The notes under the pieces: model-generated
The model's input: the letters and a program-made list of their open reading frames with translations, nothing else
Told to the model about the DNA's origin: nothing
Database searches by the model: none
NCBI GenBank assembly: GCA_018827585.1
Contig: JAHJXP010000216.1
Span: 1-18,719 of the forward strand
DNA length: 18,719 nucleotides
From: Pseudomonadota bacterium
Lineage (GTDB): Bacteria; Desulfobacterota; Syntrophia; Syntrophales; UBA5619
Reading direction: 5' to 3'
Shown: one piece after another, positions 1 through 7,703 of the stretch
Numbering within the stretch: position 1 is the first letter of the stretch
Layout: each line of letters opens with the position of its first letter
Translations under genes and position numbers: made by a program

Positions 1-1
1 C

Positions 2-1069
2 GGATCCTATCTCCCCAGCCTCGACGCCTCTGCGGCGCGGGACCGCCATGACGGGGACCGTGCCGATTATTCCGCGACCGGCTATGACGTCACCCTCTCC
101 TACCGCCTCTTCGACGGCAAGCGCGGCGCGTCGCGCGACATCGCCGGGTTCAACCTCGAAACGGAGCGCGAGGAGCTTAGGAAGAGCCTCATGGAGCTGG
201 ACTACCGGGTGAAGATCGCCTTCTACACCGCCCTTGCCGGCCGCGAGATCCTTGAGCAGCGGAAAGTCCAGCTGGAGGACGCAAGGAAGGACCACGAGGT
301 CGCCGAAGGGAGGCGCTCCCTCGGCGTGGCGCGGCTCTCGGAGGTTCTCCAGGCCTCGGTCCGGTTCGAACAGGCCCGCTACAACGTCGTCCAGGCCGAG
401 GGAAACCTCCAGAAGGCCCTGGCCGAACTCTTCTCCCTGATCGGCAGGCCGGAAGAAACCGCGGAGAGAGTTGAAGGGCGTCTCGAGGCGGGCGGCGCCG
501 CCCCCGATCTCACGGCCCTTTCCGAGGCCATCCTCAAGCGGCCGGAGATCGTTCAGGCGGAGATCGGCATGAAGAAGGCGGAGAACAGCCAGTCGCTCGC
601 CCTGGGCGATTTCTATCCGATCGTCTCAGCGAACCTCTCCTACAGCCGGAGCGACGCGGCGACCCTCGGCGGGAGAGCCTCCGAAGACCGAAGCGCGGCT
701 ATCGGCGCTTCGTGGAACCTCTTCGAGTTAGGGAAATTCTACCGGGCAAAATCCACCCGGATCGAAATGGCCGTCTCCGAGGAGAACCTCCGGGAGCTCA
801 AGCGCCAGCTCCTTTTAGAGTGCCGGAAGGCCTATGAGGATCTCACGACCGCCGTCCGGAACGAGACCGTCGCGGCCCAGCAGCTCCGCCGGGCGGAGCA
901 GAACTACGAGCAGGCCTTCGGAGAGTACAAGGTCGGCAAGGGGGACATCCTCTCCCTGGTCCAGGCGGAGAGTCTCCTGGCCGGCGCCCGGGAACAGCTC
1001 ACCTCCGCGCGGTTGAACGCCGTCCTGGCCCGGGCGCTCCTCGAGAGGGTCGCCGGCATTGGAAAGTAG
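2..1069 (+). CDS. TolC-family outer membrane efflux protein, 5'-truncated by window edge
   Basis: The frame is open from base 2, so the gene begins before the window and 355 residues are visible. The family forms trimeric outer-membrane channels that dock onto a periplasmic adaptor and an inner-membrane pump. The visible part shows the TolC layout. A beta-strand-like stretch with LSYRLFDGK comes first, then long amphipathic helices rich in Ala, Glu, Gln and Arg (KVQLEDARKDHEVAEGRR, VRFEQARYNVVQAEGNL). The second half repeats the layout: PIVSANLSYSRS, ASWNLFELGKFYRAK, then a second helical pair ending in ARLNAVLARALLERVAG. The internal duplication and the position directly upstream of an adaptor, an ATPase and two permeases make it the outer-membrane part of one tripartite system. 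An internal ATG at 191 is not the true start, because homologous sequence precedes it. The stop codon is followed within two bases by a repeat element. Confidence 0.93.
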   Translation, partial: GSYLPSLDASAARDRHDGDRADYSATGYDVTLSYRLFDGKRGASRDIAGFNLETEREELRKSLMELDYRVKIAFYTALAGREILEQRKVQLEDARKDHEVAEGRRSLGVARLSEVLQASVRFEQARYNVVQAEGNLQKALAELFSLIGRPEETAERVEGRLEAGGAAPDLTALSEAILKRPEIVQAEIGMKKAENSQSLALGDFYPIVSANLSYSRSDAATLGGRASEDRSAAIGASWNLFELGKFYRAKSTRIEMAVSEENLRELKRQLLLECRKAYEDLTTAVRNETVAAQQLRRAEQNYEQAFGEYKVGKGDILSLVQAESLLAGAREQLTSARLNAVLARALLERVAGIGK

Positions 1070-1070
1070 G

Positions 1071-1225
1071 GACGGATTCGTAAAAAAGTCCTGATTTGTC
1101 ATTCTGAGGAGCTCTGCTCCGAAGAATCTCTTACGATATTAGATTCTTCGCGGAGTTTACACTGAGCGTAGCGAATGTGCTCAGAATGACAGAAAGGGCG
1201 TTTTTCGACTTTTTACGTAGCTGTC
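1071..1225. repeat. MITE-like element with TCGTAAAAAGTC terminal inverted repeats (copy 1)
   Basis: The left end GACGGATTCGTAAAAAAGTC (1071-1090) matches the reverse complement of the right end, GACAGCTACGTAAAAAGTC (1207-1225). A second perfect inverted repeat lies inside, GTCATTCTGAG (1098-1108) with CTCAGAATGAC (1180-1190). A third is GAAGAATCT (1121-1129) with AGATTCTTC (1141-1149). The whole unit could fold into one long hairpin. It fills nearly the whole gap between the TolC and adaptor genes and contains no plausible gene. The same terminal repeat recurs with different interiors at 8961-9053, 9842-9967, 13257-13352 and 14546-14698. Confidence 0.8.
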
Positions 1226-1246
1226 ACTATTAAAATGGAGGAACAC

Positions 1247-2473
1247 GTGAAGAAGAAGAAAATCGTCCTGATCATACTCCTCATCGTCGCCCTCATCGTA
1301 GGCGCGGGATTCGTCTACAAGAGATTCTTCAAGAAGCCGGAAGTGCGCGTCCTCGAAACGGGCCGGGTAGAGCGTGGCGATATCCGAAGCGTTCTCGTCG
1401 AGACCGGCATCATCAAATCCCAGGTCGGGGCGGTCGTGAAGATCGGCGCCCGGGCGACGGGAAGGGTCGAGAAGATGCTGGTGAAGGTCGGCGACCCGGT
1501 CAAGGCGGGCCAGCACATCGCCCTGATCGACGACCGGGAGATCCTCAAGGGCATCGACCAGCAGAAGGCCACCCTCCAGGCCGCGCAAAACCAGCTCGCC
1601 CAGATCAAGCTCACCTACCCCGAACGGATCCGCGAGGCGGAGGCGAACTTCACCTACGCCCGTCTCACCCGGGAGCGTGAAAGGGAGCTCATCAAGAAGG
1701 AATACACGACGAAGGACTCCCTCGACAAGGCGGAAAGCCAGTTCCAGGCCGCCGAGGCCGTCCTTACGCGCCTCCGGGACGAGTTCGAGATGCAGCAGAA
1801 GATCGTCGCGGCGAACATCCGGGAAATCCAGGCGCAGCTCGAACAGCAGGAGATCCGCCTCACCTACACCCGGATCTACTCGCCCATCTCCGGGATCATC
1901 TCCGACGTGACGGCGCAGGAGGGGGAGACGATCGTCGCCGGCCTCCAGGTGGCCAACCTCGTCACGGTCATCGACCCGACTCGCCTGGAGATGTGGATCT
2001 ACATCGACGAGACGGACATCGGGCGGGCGAAGCTGGGCCAGAAGGTCGAATACACTGTGGACACCTACCCGGAGAGGACCTTCACCGGCACGATCGGGAA
2101 GATCTATCCCCAGCCGGTCGTCAAGGAAAACATCGTCTACTACCTCTCCACCGTGAAGGTCTCCGCACAGGACGCGGCGTTCCTCCGCCCGGAGATGACG
2201 ACCCACGTCAAGATCGTTACAACGGAAAAGACCGGCGTCCTGACCGTCCCGAACGCGGCGATCAAGTTCGAGAAGGGACGCCAGATCGCCTACCGGACGG
2301 TGAGTGGGCCCAAGCAGGTCGAGAAGGTGGCGCTCAAACTCGGCATCCGCGGCGAGGAGCGCACGGAGATCCTCTCCGGCGTTGAGGAGGGAATGGAACT
2401 CGCCACCAAGCTGGTCCTCCCCACCGCGCCGGAGGTGGAGGCGAAGAAGAACAATCCGGGTAGGAGGCCATGA
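1247..2473 (+). CDS. HlyD/MacA-family periplasmic adaptor subunit
   Basis: This is the membrane-fusion protein that bridges the inner-membrane ABC transporter and the TolC channel. It opens with a Lys-rich stretch and one membrane anchor (IVLIILLIVALIVGAGFVY). A split lipoyl/barrel-sandwich domain follows (VGAVVKIGARATGRVEKML, GDPVKAGQHIALIDD), then a long alpha-helical coiled-coil hairpin, the second lipoyl half (RIYSPISGIISDVTAQEGE) and beta-barrel and membrane-proximal domains. The length of 408 aa is typical of MacA relatives. I chose GTG 1247 because GGAGG lies at 1237-1241 with 5-nt spacing. An in-frame ATG at 1235 overlaps that ribosome site and has none of its own. The stop overlaps the ATPase start as ATGA, which indicates translational coupling. 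Confidence 0.92.
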   Translation: MKKKKIVLIILLIVALIVGAGFVYKRFFKKPEVRVLETGRVERGDIRSVLVETGIIKSQVGAVVKIGARATGRVEKMLVKVGDPVKAGQHIALIDDREILKGIDQQKATLQAAQNQLAQIKLTYPERIREAEANFTYARLTRERERELIKKEYTTKDSLDKAESQFQAAEAVLTRLRDEFEMQQKIVAANIREIQAQLEQQEIRLTYTRIYSPISGIISDVTAQEGETIVAGLQVANLVTVIDPTRLEMWIYIDETDIGRAKLGQKVEYTVDTYPERTFTGTIGKIYPQPVVKENIVYYLSTVKVSAQDAAFLRPEMTTHVKIVTTEKTGVLTVPNAAIKFEKGRQIAYRTVSGPKQVEKVALKLGIRGEERTEILSGVEEGMELATKLVLPTAPEVEAKKNNPGRRP

Positions 2474-3153
2474 ACCCTCTGTGCCTCATGGAAGACGTCC
2501 GGAAGACCTTCCGGATGGGAGAGAACTCCGTGGAGGTCCTCAAGGGGATCGATCTGACGGTCGAGCGTGGCGAGATCGCCGCGATCATGGGGGTCTCGGG
2601 CTCGGGAAAATCAACCCTCATGAACCTGATCGGCTGCCTGGACGTCCCCACCTCCGGGCGCTATCTCTTCGCCGGCCGCGAGGTCCTGGGGCTTGCGGAC
2701 GACTCCCTCTCCGAGCTGAGGAACGCCAACATCGGCTTCGTCTTCCAGAGCTTCTACCTCCTCCCCTATGCGACGGTCCTGGAGAACGTCCTTCTCCCCT
2801 CCCTCTACCGGGAACGCGCGAAAGACGGCGCCGAGGAGAGGGCCGTGGAGCTCCTCCGGCTGATCGGCCTGGAGGAGCGGATCCATTTCCGGCCGAACCG
2901 GCTCTCCGGCGGGGAGCAGCAGCGGGTGGCCATCTGCCGGGCGCTGATGAACGATCCGGAGCTCCTCCTGGCCGACGAGCCCACCGGCCAGTTGGACAGC
3001 CGGACGGCGTCGGAGATCATGAACCTCCTCGTCGCGATGAACGAGAGGGGGAAAACCGTCATCATCGTCACCCATGATCCGGCGATCGCGGCCTACGCGA
3101 ACCGGATCATCCGGATCAAGGACGGGGTCATCGTCGATGAACAGGCTGATTAA
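2470..3153 (+). CDS. MacB/LolD-type ABC transporter ATP-binding protein
   Basis: This 227-aa cytoplasmic ATPase powers the two permeases encoded next to it. It has Walker A GVSGSGKST (residues 41-49), the Q-loop glutamine at about 93 (FVFQSFYLLPY), the signature LSGGEQQRVAICRAL (145-159), Walker B LLLADE (165-170), the D-loop region PTGQLDS and the switch histidine at 202 (VTHDP). The Q-loop context FQSFYLLP and the signature context are typical of the MacB/LolD/FtsE branch, which drives mechanotransmission rather than transport through a pore. AGGAGG lies directly before the ATG inside the end of the adaptor gene. The 3' end overlaps the first permease gene by 17 bp. The substrate cannot be read from the sequence; antibiotics, lipopeptides or lipids are all possible. 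Confidence 0.95.
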   Translation: MNPLCLMEDVRKTFRMGENSVEVLKGIDLTVERGEIAAIMGVSGSGKSTLMNLIGCLDVPTSGRYLFAGREVLGLADDSLSELRNANIGFVFQSFYLLPYATVLENVLLPSLYRERAKDGAEERAVELLRLIGLEERIHFRPNRLSGGEQQRVAICRALMNDPELLLADEPTGQLDSRTASEIMNLLVAMNERGKTVIIVTHDPAIAAYANRIIRIKDGVIVDEQAD

Positions 3154-4351
3154 GATCCTCGCACAGGCCCTCCAGGCGGTGGTTGCGCTCAAGCTCCGGA
3201 CCTTTTTCTGCGTCCTGAGCATAGCGATCGGCATCTCGGCAATCACGATCATCGTCGCCGCCACGGAGGGGGCCTACCAGAAGGCGTTCGACATCGTGGC
3301 CTCCTTCGGCCCCGACTCGATCCTCATCGTGAGCGGCTCCGAGGAATCCCGGGGGATCGCCCGGCGGGAGAAGACCCTCACCCTCGCCGACGCCGAGGCG
3401 ATCCGGTCCGCCTTCGCGACGGCCTACATGGTCGTCCCGATGAGCCGGGTCCGGGATACGATCATCTCCTACAAGGCGAACCGCTACTCGGCCCCGATCA
3501 TCGGCTCGACGAGCGACTACAGCCTGTCCTGGACCTGGCCGGTCGTCGAGGGGTCCGATTTCACCCAGGAGGACCTCAAACGCCTGGCGAACGTGGCGCT
3601 CCTGGGCCATGAGACGATGCGCGAGCTGTTCGGCGATGAGAATCCCGTGGGGAAGACCATCCAGGTCGGTCGGATCCCCGTCCAGGTCGTCGGGGTGCTT
3701 CTGGAGCGGGGCTCGTCGCAGGGGGGCGGCAACATGGACAACCGGGTGGTGATGCCGATCACGACCGTGATGAAGAAGTTCCAGAACGAGCCGAAATACG
3801 TCCAGGCCCTGCGGGTCCGGTTCGAGGACCAGGAGAACCTCGACATCCGGGTAGAGGAACTGAAGGGATTTCTCCGGGTGCGGCACCGCCTCCCCGACTC
3901 CGAGCCCAACGATTTCCAGATCGTCTCACCGAAGGACATCATCAAGTTCCTCGTCGCCCTGACGGGGTCGCTGGTCGCCTTCGTCGGGATCGTCGGGATC
4001 ATCTCGCTGGTCGTCGCGGGGTTCGTCCTGGCGAACCTCTTTCACCTCTCCGTCCGGGAGAGGACGGGGGAGATCGGCATCCGGCGCTCCGTCGGGGCGA
4101 AGCGGCGGGACATCCTCCTCCAGTTCTTGGGCGAGGCCCTGATCATCACGACGCTGGGGGGACTGATCGGTTTCGTTCTGGGGGTGGCCGCCGCGGGGCT
4201 GCTCCAGTACGTCGAGGCATTCCCGATCCATTTCTCCTGGAAGGCCTTCGCGATCGGCCTTCTACTCTCGTGGCTCGTGGGGGTTCTCTTCGGCCTGAAA
4301 CCCGCCTCCCAGGCGGCCGATCTCGAACCCATCGAGGCGATCCGGAGCTGA
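3137..4351 (+). CDS. MacB-type ABC transporter permease, first of two
   Basis: An FtsX/MacB-type permease of 404 aa. One membrane helix near the N-terminus (FFCVLSIAIGISAITIIVA) is followed by a large periplasmic MacB-core-like domain of about 240 residues. Three C-terminal helices follow, carrying the family motif RERTGEIGIRRSVGAKRRDI between the second and third. The C-terminus KPASQAADLEPIEAIRS is the usual FtsX/MacB ending. I chose ATG 3137 (MNRLIKILAQ). The frame is open further upstream to 3074, but that extension is Arg/Ser-rich, antagonistic to the overlapping ATPase frame and unlike family N-termini. The overlap with the ATPase gene suggests coupled translation. A second, non-identical permease follows after one base, so the membrane part is probably a heterodimer. 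Confidence 0.92.
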   Translation: MNRLIKILAQALQAVVALKLRTFFCVLSIAIGISAITIIVAATEGAYQKAFDIVASFGPDSILIVSGSEESRGIARREKTLTLADAEAIRSAFATAYMVVPMSRVRDTIISYKANRYSAPIIGSTSDYSLSWTWPVVEGSDFTQEDLKRLANVALLGHETMRELFGDENPVGKTIQVGRIPVQVVGVLLERGSSQGGGNMDNRVVMPITTVMKKFQNEPKYVQALRVRFEDQENLDIRVEELKGFLRVRHRLPDSEPNDFQIVSPKDIIKFLVALTGSLVAFVGIVGIISLVVAGFVLANLFHLSVRERTGEIGIRRSVGAKRRDILLQFLGEALIITTLGGLIGFVLGVAAAGLLQYVEAFPIHFSWKAFAIGLLLSWLVGVLFGLKPASQAADLEPIEAIRS

Positions 4352-4352
4352 C

Positions 4353-5576
4353 ATGAAACGGACCCTGCTGAATCTGAAGATCGCCCTGCGCTCCCTGGCA
4401 AATTTCAAGCTGAGAACCGCCCTCGCGGTTCTGGGCGTCTTCTTCGGCACCTTCTCGCTGATCGTCGTCTCCAACCTCTCCTCCTCGCTCGCCGTGAAGA
4501 CGGCCCAAGAGATCGACAACCTCGGGACCAACCTCATCGTCATCGTGAGCGGCCAACTCCGGCGTTTCGGTCCGAGCACCTCCCTGATCAGCCGGTCGAC
4601 CAACCTCAAGCCGTCGGACGCCGAGGCGATCGCCCAGTCTCTCCCGGCTGCCGCTCAGGTCTCTCCGTCCGGTTTCAAGGCCTTCCCGGTGCGGCGGGGG
4701 AACACCGTCCTGAAGGCGATCGCCGTCAACGGCGTCACGGCCAATTTCAGCGACGTCCGGAACTTCCAGGTCGCGGAGGGGAGCCCCCTCACCGAGGAGG
4801 ACGACCGCCTCCAGCGCAAGGTCGCCCTGATCGGCCGCACGACGGCGGAAAAGCTCTTCGGCCAGGAGAACCCGGTGGGAAAGACGATCCTCATCTGGCG
4901 GGTCCCTTTCCAGGTGATCGGGGTCACCGCCGAGAAGGGGTCGGATCTCGCGGGAAACGACCAGGACAACCAGATCTTCGTCCCCCTGAAGACCTTCCTC
5001 AGGAACCTCGTCAACAAGGAGAACGTGAACATCATCTACGTCCAGGCGGTAAGCGAAGAGGCGATCGGACCGCTTCGGGGGGAGATCGAAGGGCTCCTCC
5101 GCCTTCTCCACAAGATCGGCAAAGGCAAGAAGGACGACTTCAGCGTCGTCGATCTCAAGGAGGTCACCGCGCTGAAGAGCCAGGCGATGGACCTCATCAC
5201 GGTCCTGGGCAGGATCGCGGCCGCCGCCTCGTTTCTGATCGGGGCGCTGGGGATCCTCTCCATCATGATCCTCATCGTGAACGAGAGACGGGTGGAGATC
5301 GGGATCCGGCGGGCCGTGGGCTCCCGGAAGCGGGACATCGTCCTCCAGTTCCTGCTGGAGTCCTCTTTCATCTCGGTCAGCGGGGGGGCGATCGGCATGG
5401 CGACGGGTCTGATGATGAGCCTTGCCATTGCGAGAATTTTGGGATATCCTGTTTCCATCTCGGTCCTGGGGCTGCTCGCCGCCTTCGCAGCATCCGCCGC
5501 TTCCGGCATTCTGGCGGGAATCTACCCCTCGCTGAAGGCGACCACAATCCATCCTATCGACATCATTCGCACCTGA
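4353..5576 (+). CDS. MacB-type ABC transporter permease, second of two
   Basis: A 407-aa paralogue of the preceding permease with the same plan. It has an N-terminal helix (LAVLGVFFGTFSLIVVSNL), a periplasmic domain with the conserved FGQENPVGKTILIWRVPFQV stretch, and three C-terminal helices around NERRVEIGIRRAVGSRKRDI. The end KATTIHPIDIIRT is standard for the family. The start ATG lies one base after the previous stop, with CGGAG upstream inside the first permease gene. The similar but separate permeases distinguish this system from canonical E. coli MacB, where ATPase and permease are fused and homodimeric. The last membrane helix region is slightly less GC-rich than the rest of the gene. 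Confidence 0.92.
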   Translation: MKRTLLNLKIALRSLANFKLRTALAVLGVFFGTFSLIVVSNLSSSLAVKTAQEIDNLGTNLIVIVSGQLRRFGPSTSLISRSTNLKPSDAEAIAQSLPAAAQVSPSGFKAFPVRRGNTVLKAIAVNGVTANFSDVRNFQVAEGSPLTEEDDRLQRKVALIGRTTAEKLFGQENPVGKTILIWRVPFQVIGVTAEKGSDLAGNDQDNQIFVPLKTFLRNLVNKENVNIIYVQAVSEEAIGPLRGEIEGLLRLLHKIGKGKKDDFSVVDLKEVTALKSQAMDLITVLGRIAAAASFLIGALGILSIMILIVNERRVEIGIRRAVGSRKRDIVLQFLLESSFISVSGGAIGMATGLMMSLAIARILGYPVSISVLGLLAAFAASAASGILAGIYPSLKATTIHPIDIIRT

Positions 5577-5596
5577 AAGGGGCATGGAGGAGGTTT

Positions 5597-5704
5597 ATGA
5601 AACACAAGAGGGTTGAACGGAGAAAGGAACTGGACCGCAAGCGGAGAAGGCGGGAGAGGAGTCTGAAACTCAGGGCCAAGGAGCAGAAGACCGCGAAAAA
5701 ATAG
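5597..5704 (+). CDS. 35-aa highly basic small protein
   Basis: The ORF reads MKHKRVERRKELDRKRRRRE followed by RSLKLRAKEQKTAKK. Nineteen of its 35 residues are Lys or Arg. It is preceded by an unusually strong ribosome site (GGAGGAGG at 5587-5594) three bases before the ATG, and starts 20 bp after the last permease gene, so it is probably co-transcribed with the efflux operon. It is predicted to be helical. The spacing of RR, EL, RRRR and KLRAK resembles small arginine-rich bacterial proteins of unknown function, but I cannot assign a family. A nucleic-acid-binding or ribosome-associated role would be a guess from charge alone. The strong Shine-Dalgarno sequence is the main reason to call it a gene. 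Confidence 0.55.
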   Translation: MKHKRVERRKELDRKRRRRERSLKLRAKEQKTAKK

Positions 5705-5710
5705 GGGACG

Positions 5711-5884
5711 GTGAAGCTCCTCCCCAAAAAGATCGGCGCCATGCAGAACAAAATTGGAGAACTGGATTTTCCTTCCTTCTCTACGGAAGATCGGGAGATG
5801 GTCACGGAGGCCTTGACCTCTCTGAAGAACACCCTGGACGAGGCCCTCGACCGAGCGGCCCAAAGGGGTAAAGTTCTGGCGTGA
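5711..5884 (+). CDS. 57-aa hypothetical protein
   Basis: The ORF starts with GTG six bases after the stop of the 35-aa gene and is preceded by AGGGGACG, a moderate ribosome site. The product has a basic start (VKLLPKKIGAMQNKIGELDF) and an acidic, helical second half (STEDREMVTEALTSLKNTLD, then EALDRAAQRGKVLA). Codon use is like that of the operon upstream, with G/C at most third positions. I do not recognise a family. It may be the last gene of the operon, or what is left of a longer one. A short stretch after the stop (5921-6013) reads in another frame as ELKLLEAIDNFLEAK but lacks a start, which hints at decay. Confidence 0.4.
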   Translation: MKLLPKKIGAMQNKIGELDFPSFSTEDREMVTEALTSLKNTLDEALDRAAQRGKVLA

Positions 5885-5996
5885 AAATGATCGGGGGCGT
5901 GGCGCGGCCACATAGCTGGGACCCGATGAGCTGAAGTTATTGGAAGCTATCGACAATTTTCTTGAAGCGAAGATGAACATACCAGAACATAGCAGC

Positions 5997-6025
5997 TTGA
6001 CAATACATCAACCATGATGTATACA
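5997..6025 (+). promoter_or_regulatory. Promoter and operator of the higBA module
   Basis: A near-consensus sigma-70 promoter: TTGACA at 5997-6002, a 17-bp spacer and TATACA at 6020-6025. A perfect inverted repeat, ATACATCA-ACCA-TGATGTAT (6003-6022), fills the spacer and overlaps the -10 box, the expected place for an autorepressing HigA operator. Transcription would start near 6032, only about 17 nt before the TTG codon I propose for the toxin. Confidence 0.8.
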
Positions 6026-6048
6026 ACAACTGTGGCGTGGAGGTATGC

Positions 6049-6408
6049 TTGTACAATCTAATCTTCTACACGGCTGAGCGGGGTGATTCACCGCTTGATG
6101 ATTTTCTTGATGGGTTAGACATGAAGTCGCGGGCTAAGGTGGCTGCGTATCTGTCGCTCTTGGAAGAGCAGGGGCCGAATCTCAAGCGGCCCTATGCTGA
6201 TATTGTCAGGGGTAAAATAAGAGAATTGAGAATACATTATAGTTCTAACCAGTTCCGCATTCTCTATTTCTTCCAGATGCTTGATCAGATTGTGTTGGTA
6301 CATGCATTATCCAAGAAAACGCCGCAATTGAAAAAGAAGGATATTGACTTAGCTGAAAAACGCATGGAAGACTGGATGCTGAGGTTTCCTGCAGGAGGTG
6401 AAATATGA
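6049..6408 (+). CDS. higB: HigB-like toxin (RelE superfamily, phage Gp49-like)
   Basis: The 119-aa product matches the HigB/Gp49-like branch of RelE-type mRNA interferases, which cleave mRNA on the ribosome. It starts YNLIFYTAERGDSPLDDFLD, has the central strand-rich core GKIRELRIHYSSNQFRILYF, and ends with LVHALSKKTPQLKKKDIDLA, a helix bearing the conserved KKT...A pattern. I place the start at TTG 6049, because GGAGG (6039-6043) lies five bases upstream and family members begin M-Y-x-L-x-F. An upstream GTG at 6037 would lie about five bases from the predicted transcription start, with no ribosome site. Toxin-before-antitoxin order and an ATGA overlap with the next gene are the HigBA arrangement. 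The region is clearly less GC-rich than the efflux operon, consistent with transfer. Confidence 0.87.
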   Translation: MYNLIFYTAERGDSPLDDFLDGLDMKSRAKVAAYLSLLEEQGPNLKRPYADIVRGKIRELRIHYSSNQFRILYFFQMLDQIVLVHALSKKTPQLKKKDIDLAEKRMEDWMLRFPAGGEI

Positions 6409-6701
6409 AAAAAGGCAAAGTTCGAACATTCCAAAGCAGGTTGCGGGAAGACATTAAAGATCCCGAGTTCAAAACACATTACCAAGAAGAGAGGCAAGCT
6501 CTAAAGCTGGCGATGAAGATTGCGGAACTGCGTGATAAGAACGGATTATCGCAACAGCAACTGGCAAAACTTATGGGAACCAGCCAACAGGCGATTTCGA
6601 GGATTGAGAGCGGCGAGTATGAGGGCTTCACGCTCAAGACCTTGGAAAAGATCGCCGAAGCAACTGGGATGCGGGTAAAAATCGAGTTCGTTGCAGCATA
6701 G
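6405..6701 (+). CDS. higA: HigA-like antitoxin, XRE-family helix-turn-helix
   Basis: A 98-aa DNA-binding antitoxin that should neutralise the preceding toxin and repress the shared promoter. The HTH_3/XRE domain covers about residues 35-90: LAMKIAELRDKNGLSQQQLA, then KLMGTSQQAISRIESGEYEG, FTLKTLEKIAEATG and a short C-terminal strand MRVKIEFVAA. The N-terminal 30 residues are charged (REDIKDPEFKTHYQEERQ), which is typical of HigA antitoxins. The start ATG overlaps the toxin stop (6405-6408), with GCAGGAGG just upstream. The palindrome at 6003-6022 is its likely binding site. Confidence 0.88.
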   Translation: MKKGKVRTFQSRLREDIKDPEFKTHYQEERQALKLAMKIAELRDKNGLSQQQLAKLMGTSQQAISRIESGEYEGFTLKTLEKIAEATGMRVKIEFVAA

Positions 6702-7115
6702 TCTGTCATCTGTCCATTTTGTAGAAATTATATATGTGCCAGCAACGTCGATTGAAACCGAATCGAAATTAAGCCGCCTAATCCTTATGATTTCCTTGAT
6801 AAATGTGTTTCCTGGCATAAGATTGGCTGATTAAATGCCATACAATTCCATCCAACTATTACCCCGGCAATTTAACATGACCATTAAATCTGCGCAATGC
6901 TCGTATTTCCTGTAACCGTCGATCATGTATTGCCATATTTAGTTGCCGCTGTAATAATCTCCTCATTAAAACTCTATGCATACTTACAACCGCAAATCTT
7001 CATCTAACCGCATTAATCGATTCCGCAGACTTGTGTGAAGACAGCGATTCCGGCGGACGGCGATCTTGAAAATTTTTAATGGGATTTTTTTTATTGACAA
7101 CTTCAAGGAGGAACA
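6702..7115. other. Intergenic region, 414 bp, AT-rich, no gene found
   Basis: No open frame longer than about 26 codons has a ribosome site here. Base composition is markedly more AT-rich than the flanking cyclophilin gene, continuing the composition of the higBA module. A short inverted repeat CGATT-N7-AATCG lies at 6749-6765. I see no convincing terminator after higA. A T-rich stretch (7071-7094) precedes the strong ribosome site of the cyclophilin gene, and its promoter is presumably nearby, but I cannot place it with confidence. Confidence 0.6.
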
Positions 7116-7703
7116 ATGCTGAAAAAGATTCTGGTCATCCTGGCCTGCGGTCTCCCGATGCTCTGCGCCGGCGTCGCGGGCGCCGCCGAACCGGCCGCCA
7201 GAAACCCTGTCGTACTCATGGAAACCAGCCTGGGGAATGTGAAACTGGAACTCTTCGCCAAGGAGGCGCCGATCTCGGTAAAGAACTTCCTGGACTATGT
7301 CAACATCCGCTTCTATGACGGCACCGTCTACCACCGGGTAATTCCCAACTTCATGATTCAGGGCGGAGGATTCACGGCCGACCTGAAGCAGAAACAGACC
7401 AACCCGCCGATCAAGAACGAAGCGGACAATGGTCTGAAGAACCGGTCGGGGACGCTCGCCATGGCCCGTACCATGGTGGTCGATTCAGCCACGGCCCAGT
7501 TCTTCATCAATGTGGTCGACAATGGTTCTCTGAACCATCGTGATAAGACGCAGCAGGGGTACGGGTATGCGGTCTTCGGTAAAGTCAGTGAGGGGATGGA
7601 CGTAGTGGACAAGATCGCCGCCGTCAAGACCGGCACGCAGAAGGGTTTCCGGGACGTCCCGGAAACATCGGTTGTCATCAAGTCGATGAAGGTTCTCCCG
7701 TAA
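7116..7703 (+). CDS. Periplasmic cyclophilin-type peptidyl-prolyl cis-trans isomerase
   Basis: A 195-aa PpiA/PpiB-type foldase that catalyses cis-trans isomerisation of X-Pro bonds. Residues 1-23 form a Sec signal peptide (MLKKILVILACGLPMLCAG) ending near AGAAEPAA, so it should act in the periplasm. The mature domain starts NPVVLMETSLGNVKLELF. It carries the cyclophilin core YHRVIPNFMIQGGG with the catalytic arginine, the pair SGTLAMARTMV and SATAQFFINV, and YAVFGKVSEGMDVVDKI. AAGGAGG lies five bases before the ATG. The gene is GC-rich and stands alone between AT-rich accessory blocks. Its 3' end runs antisense into the remnant of a DUF5615 toxin gene. Confidence 0.95.
   Translation: MLKKILVILACGLPMLCAGVAGAAEPAARNPVVLMETSLGNVKLELFAKEAPISVKNFLDYVNIRFYDGTVYHRVIPNFMIQGGGFTADLKQKQTNPPIKNEADNGLKNRSGTLAMARTMVVDSATAQFFINVVDNGSLNHRDKTQQGYGYAVFGKVSEGMDVVDKIAAVKTGTQKGFRDVPETSVVIKSMKVLP

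Noticed and set aside
1235..1247. ATG 1235 as start of the adaptor protein
   Set aside because: It overlaps the GGAGG that serves GTG 1247 and has no ribosome site of its own.
3074..3137. A 21-codon N-terminal extension of the first permease
   Set aside because: The extension is Arg/Ser-rich sequence out of phase with the well-conserved end of the ATPase gene. MNRLIKI at 3137 fits the family start.
4146..5585. Long minus-strand open frame of 479 codons
   Set aside because: It is antisense to the second permease, with Asp/Arg/Gly-rich low-complexity translation typical of shadow frames.
5921..6013. Short frame reading ELKLLEAIDNFLEAK upstream of higB
   Set aside because: It has no start codon, is preceded by a stop and overlaps the higBA promoter, so at most it is a relic.
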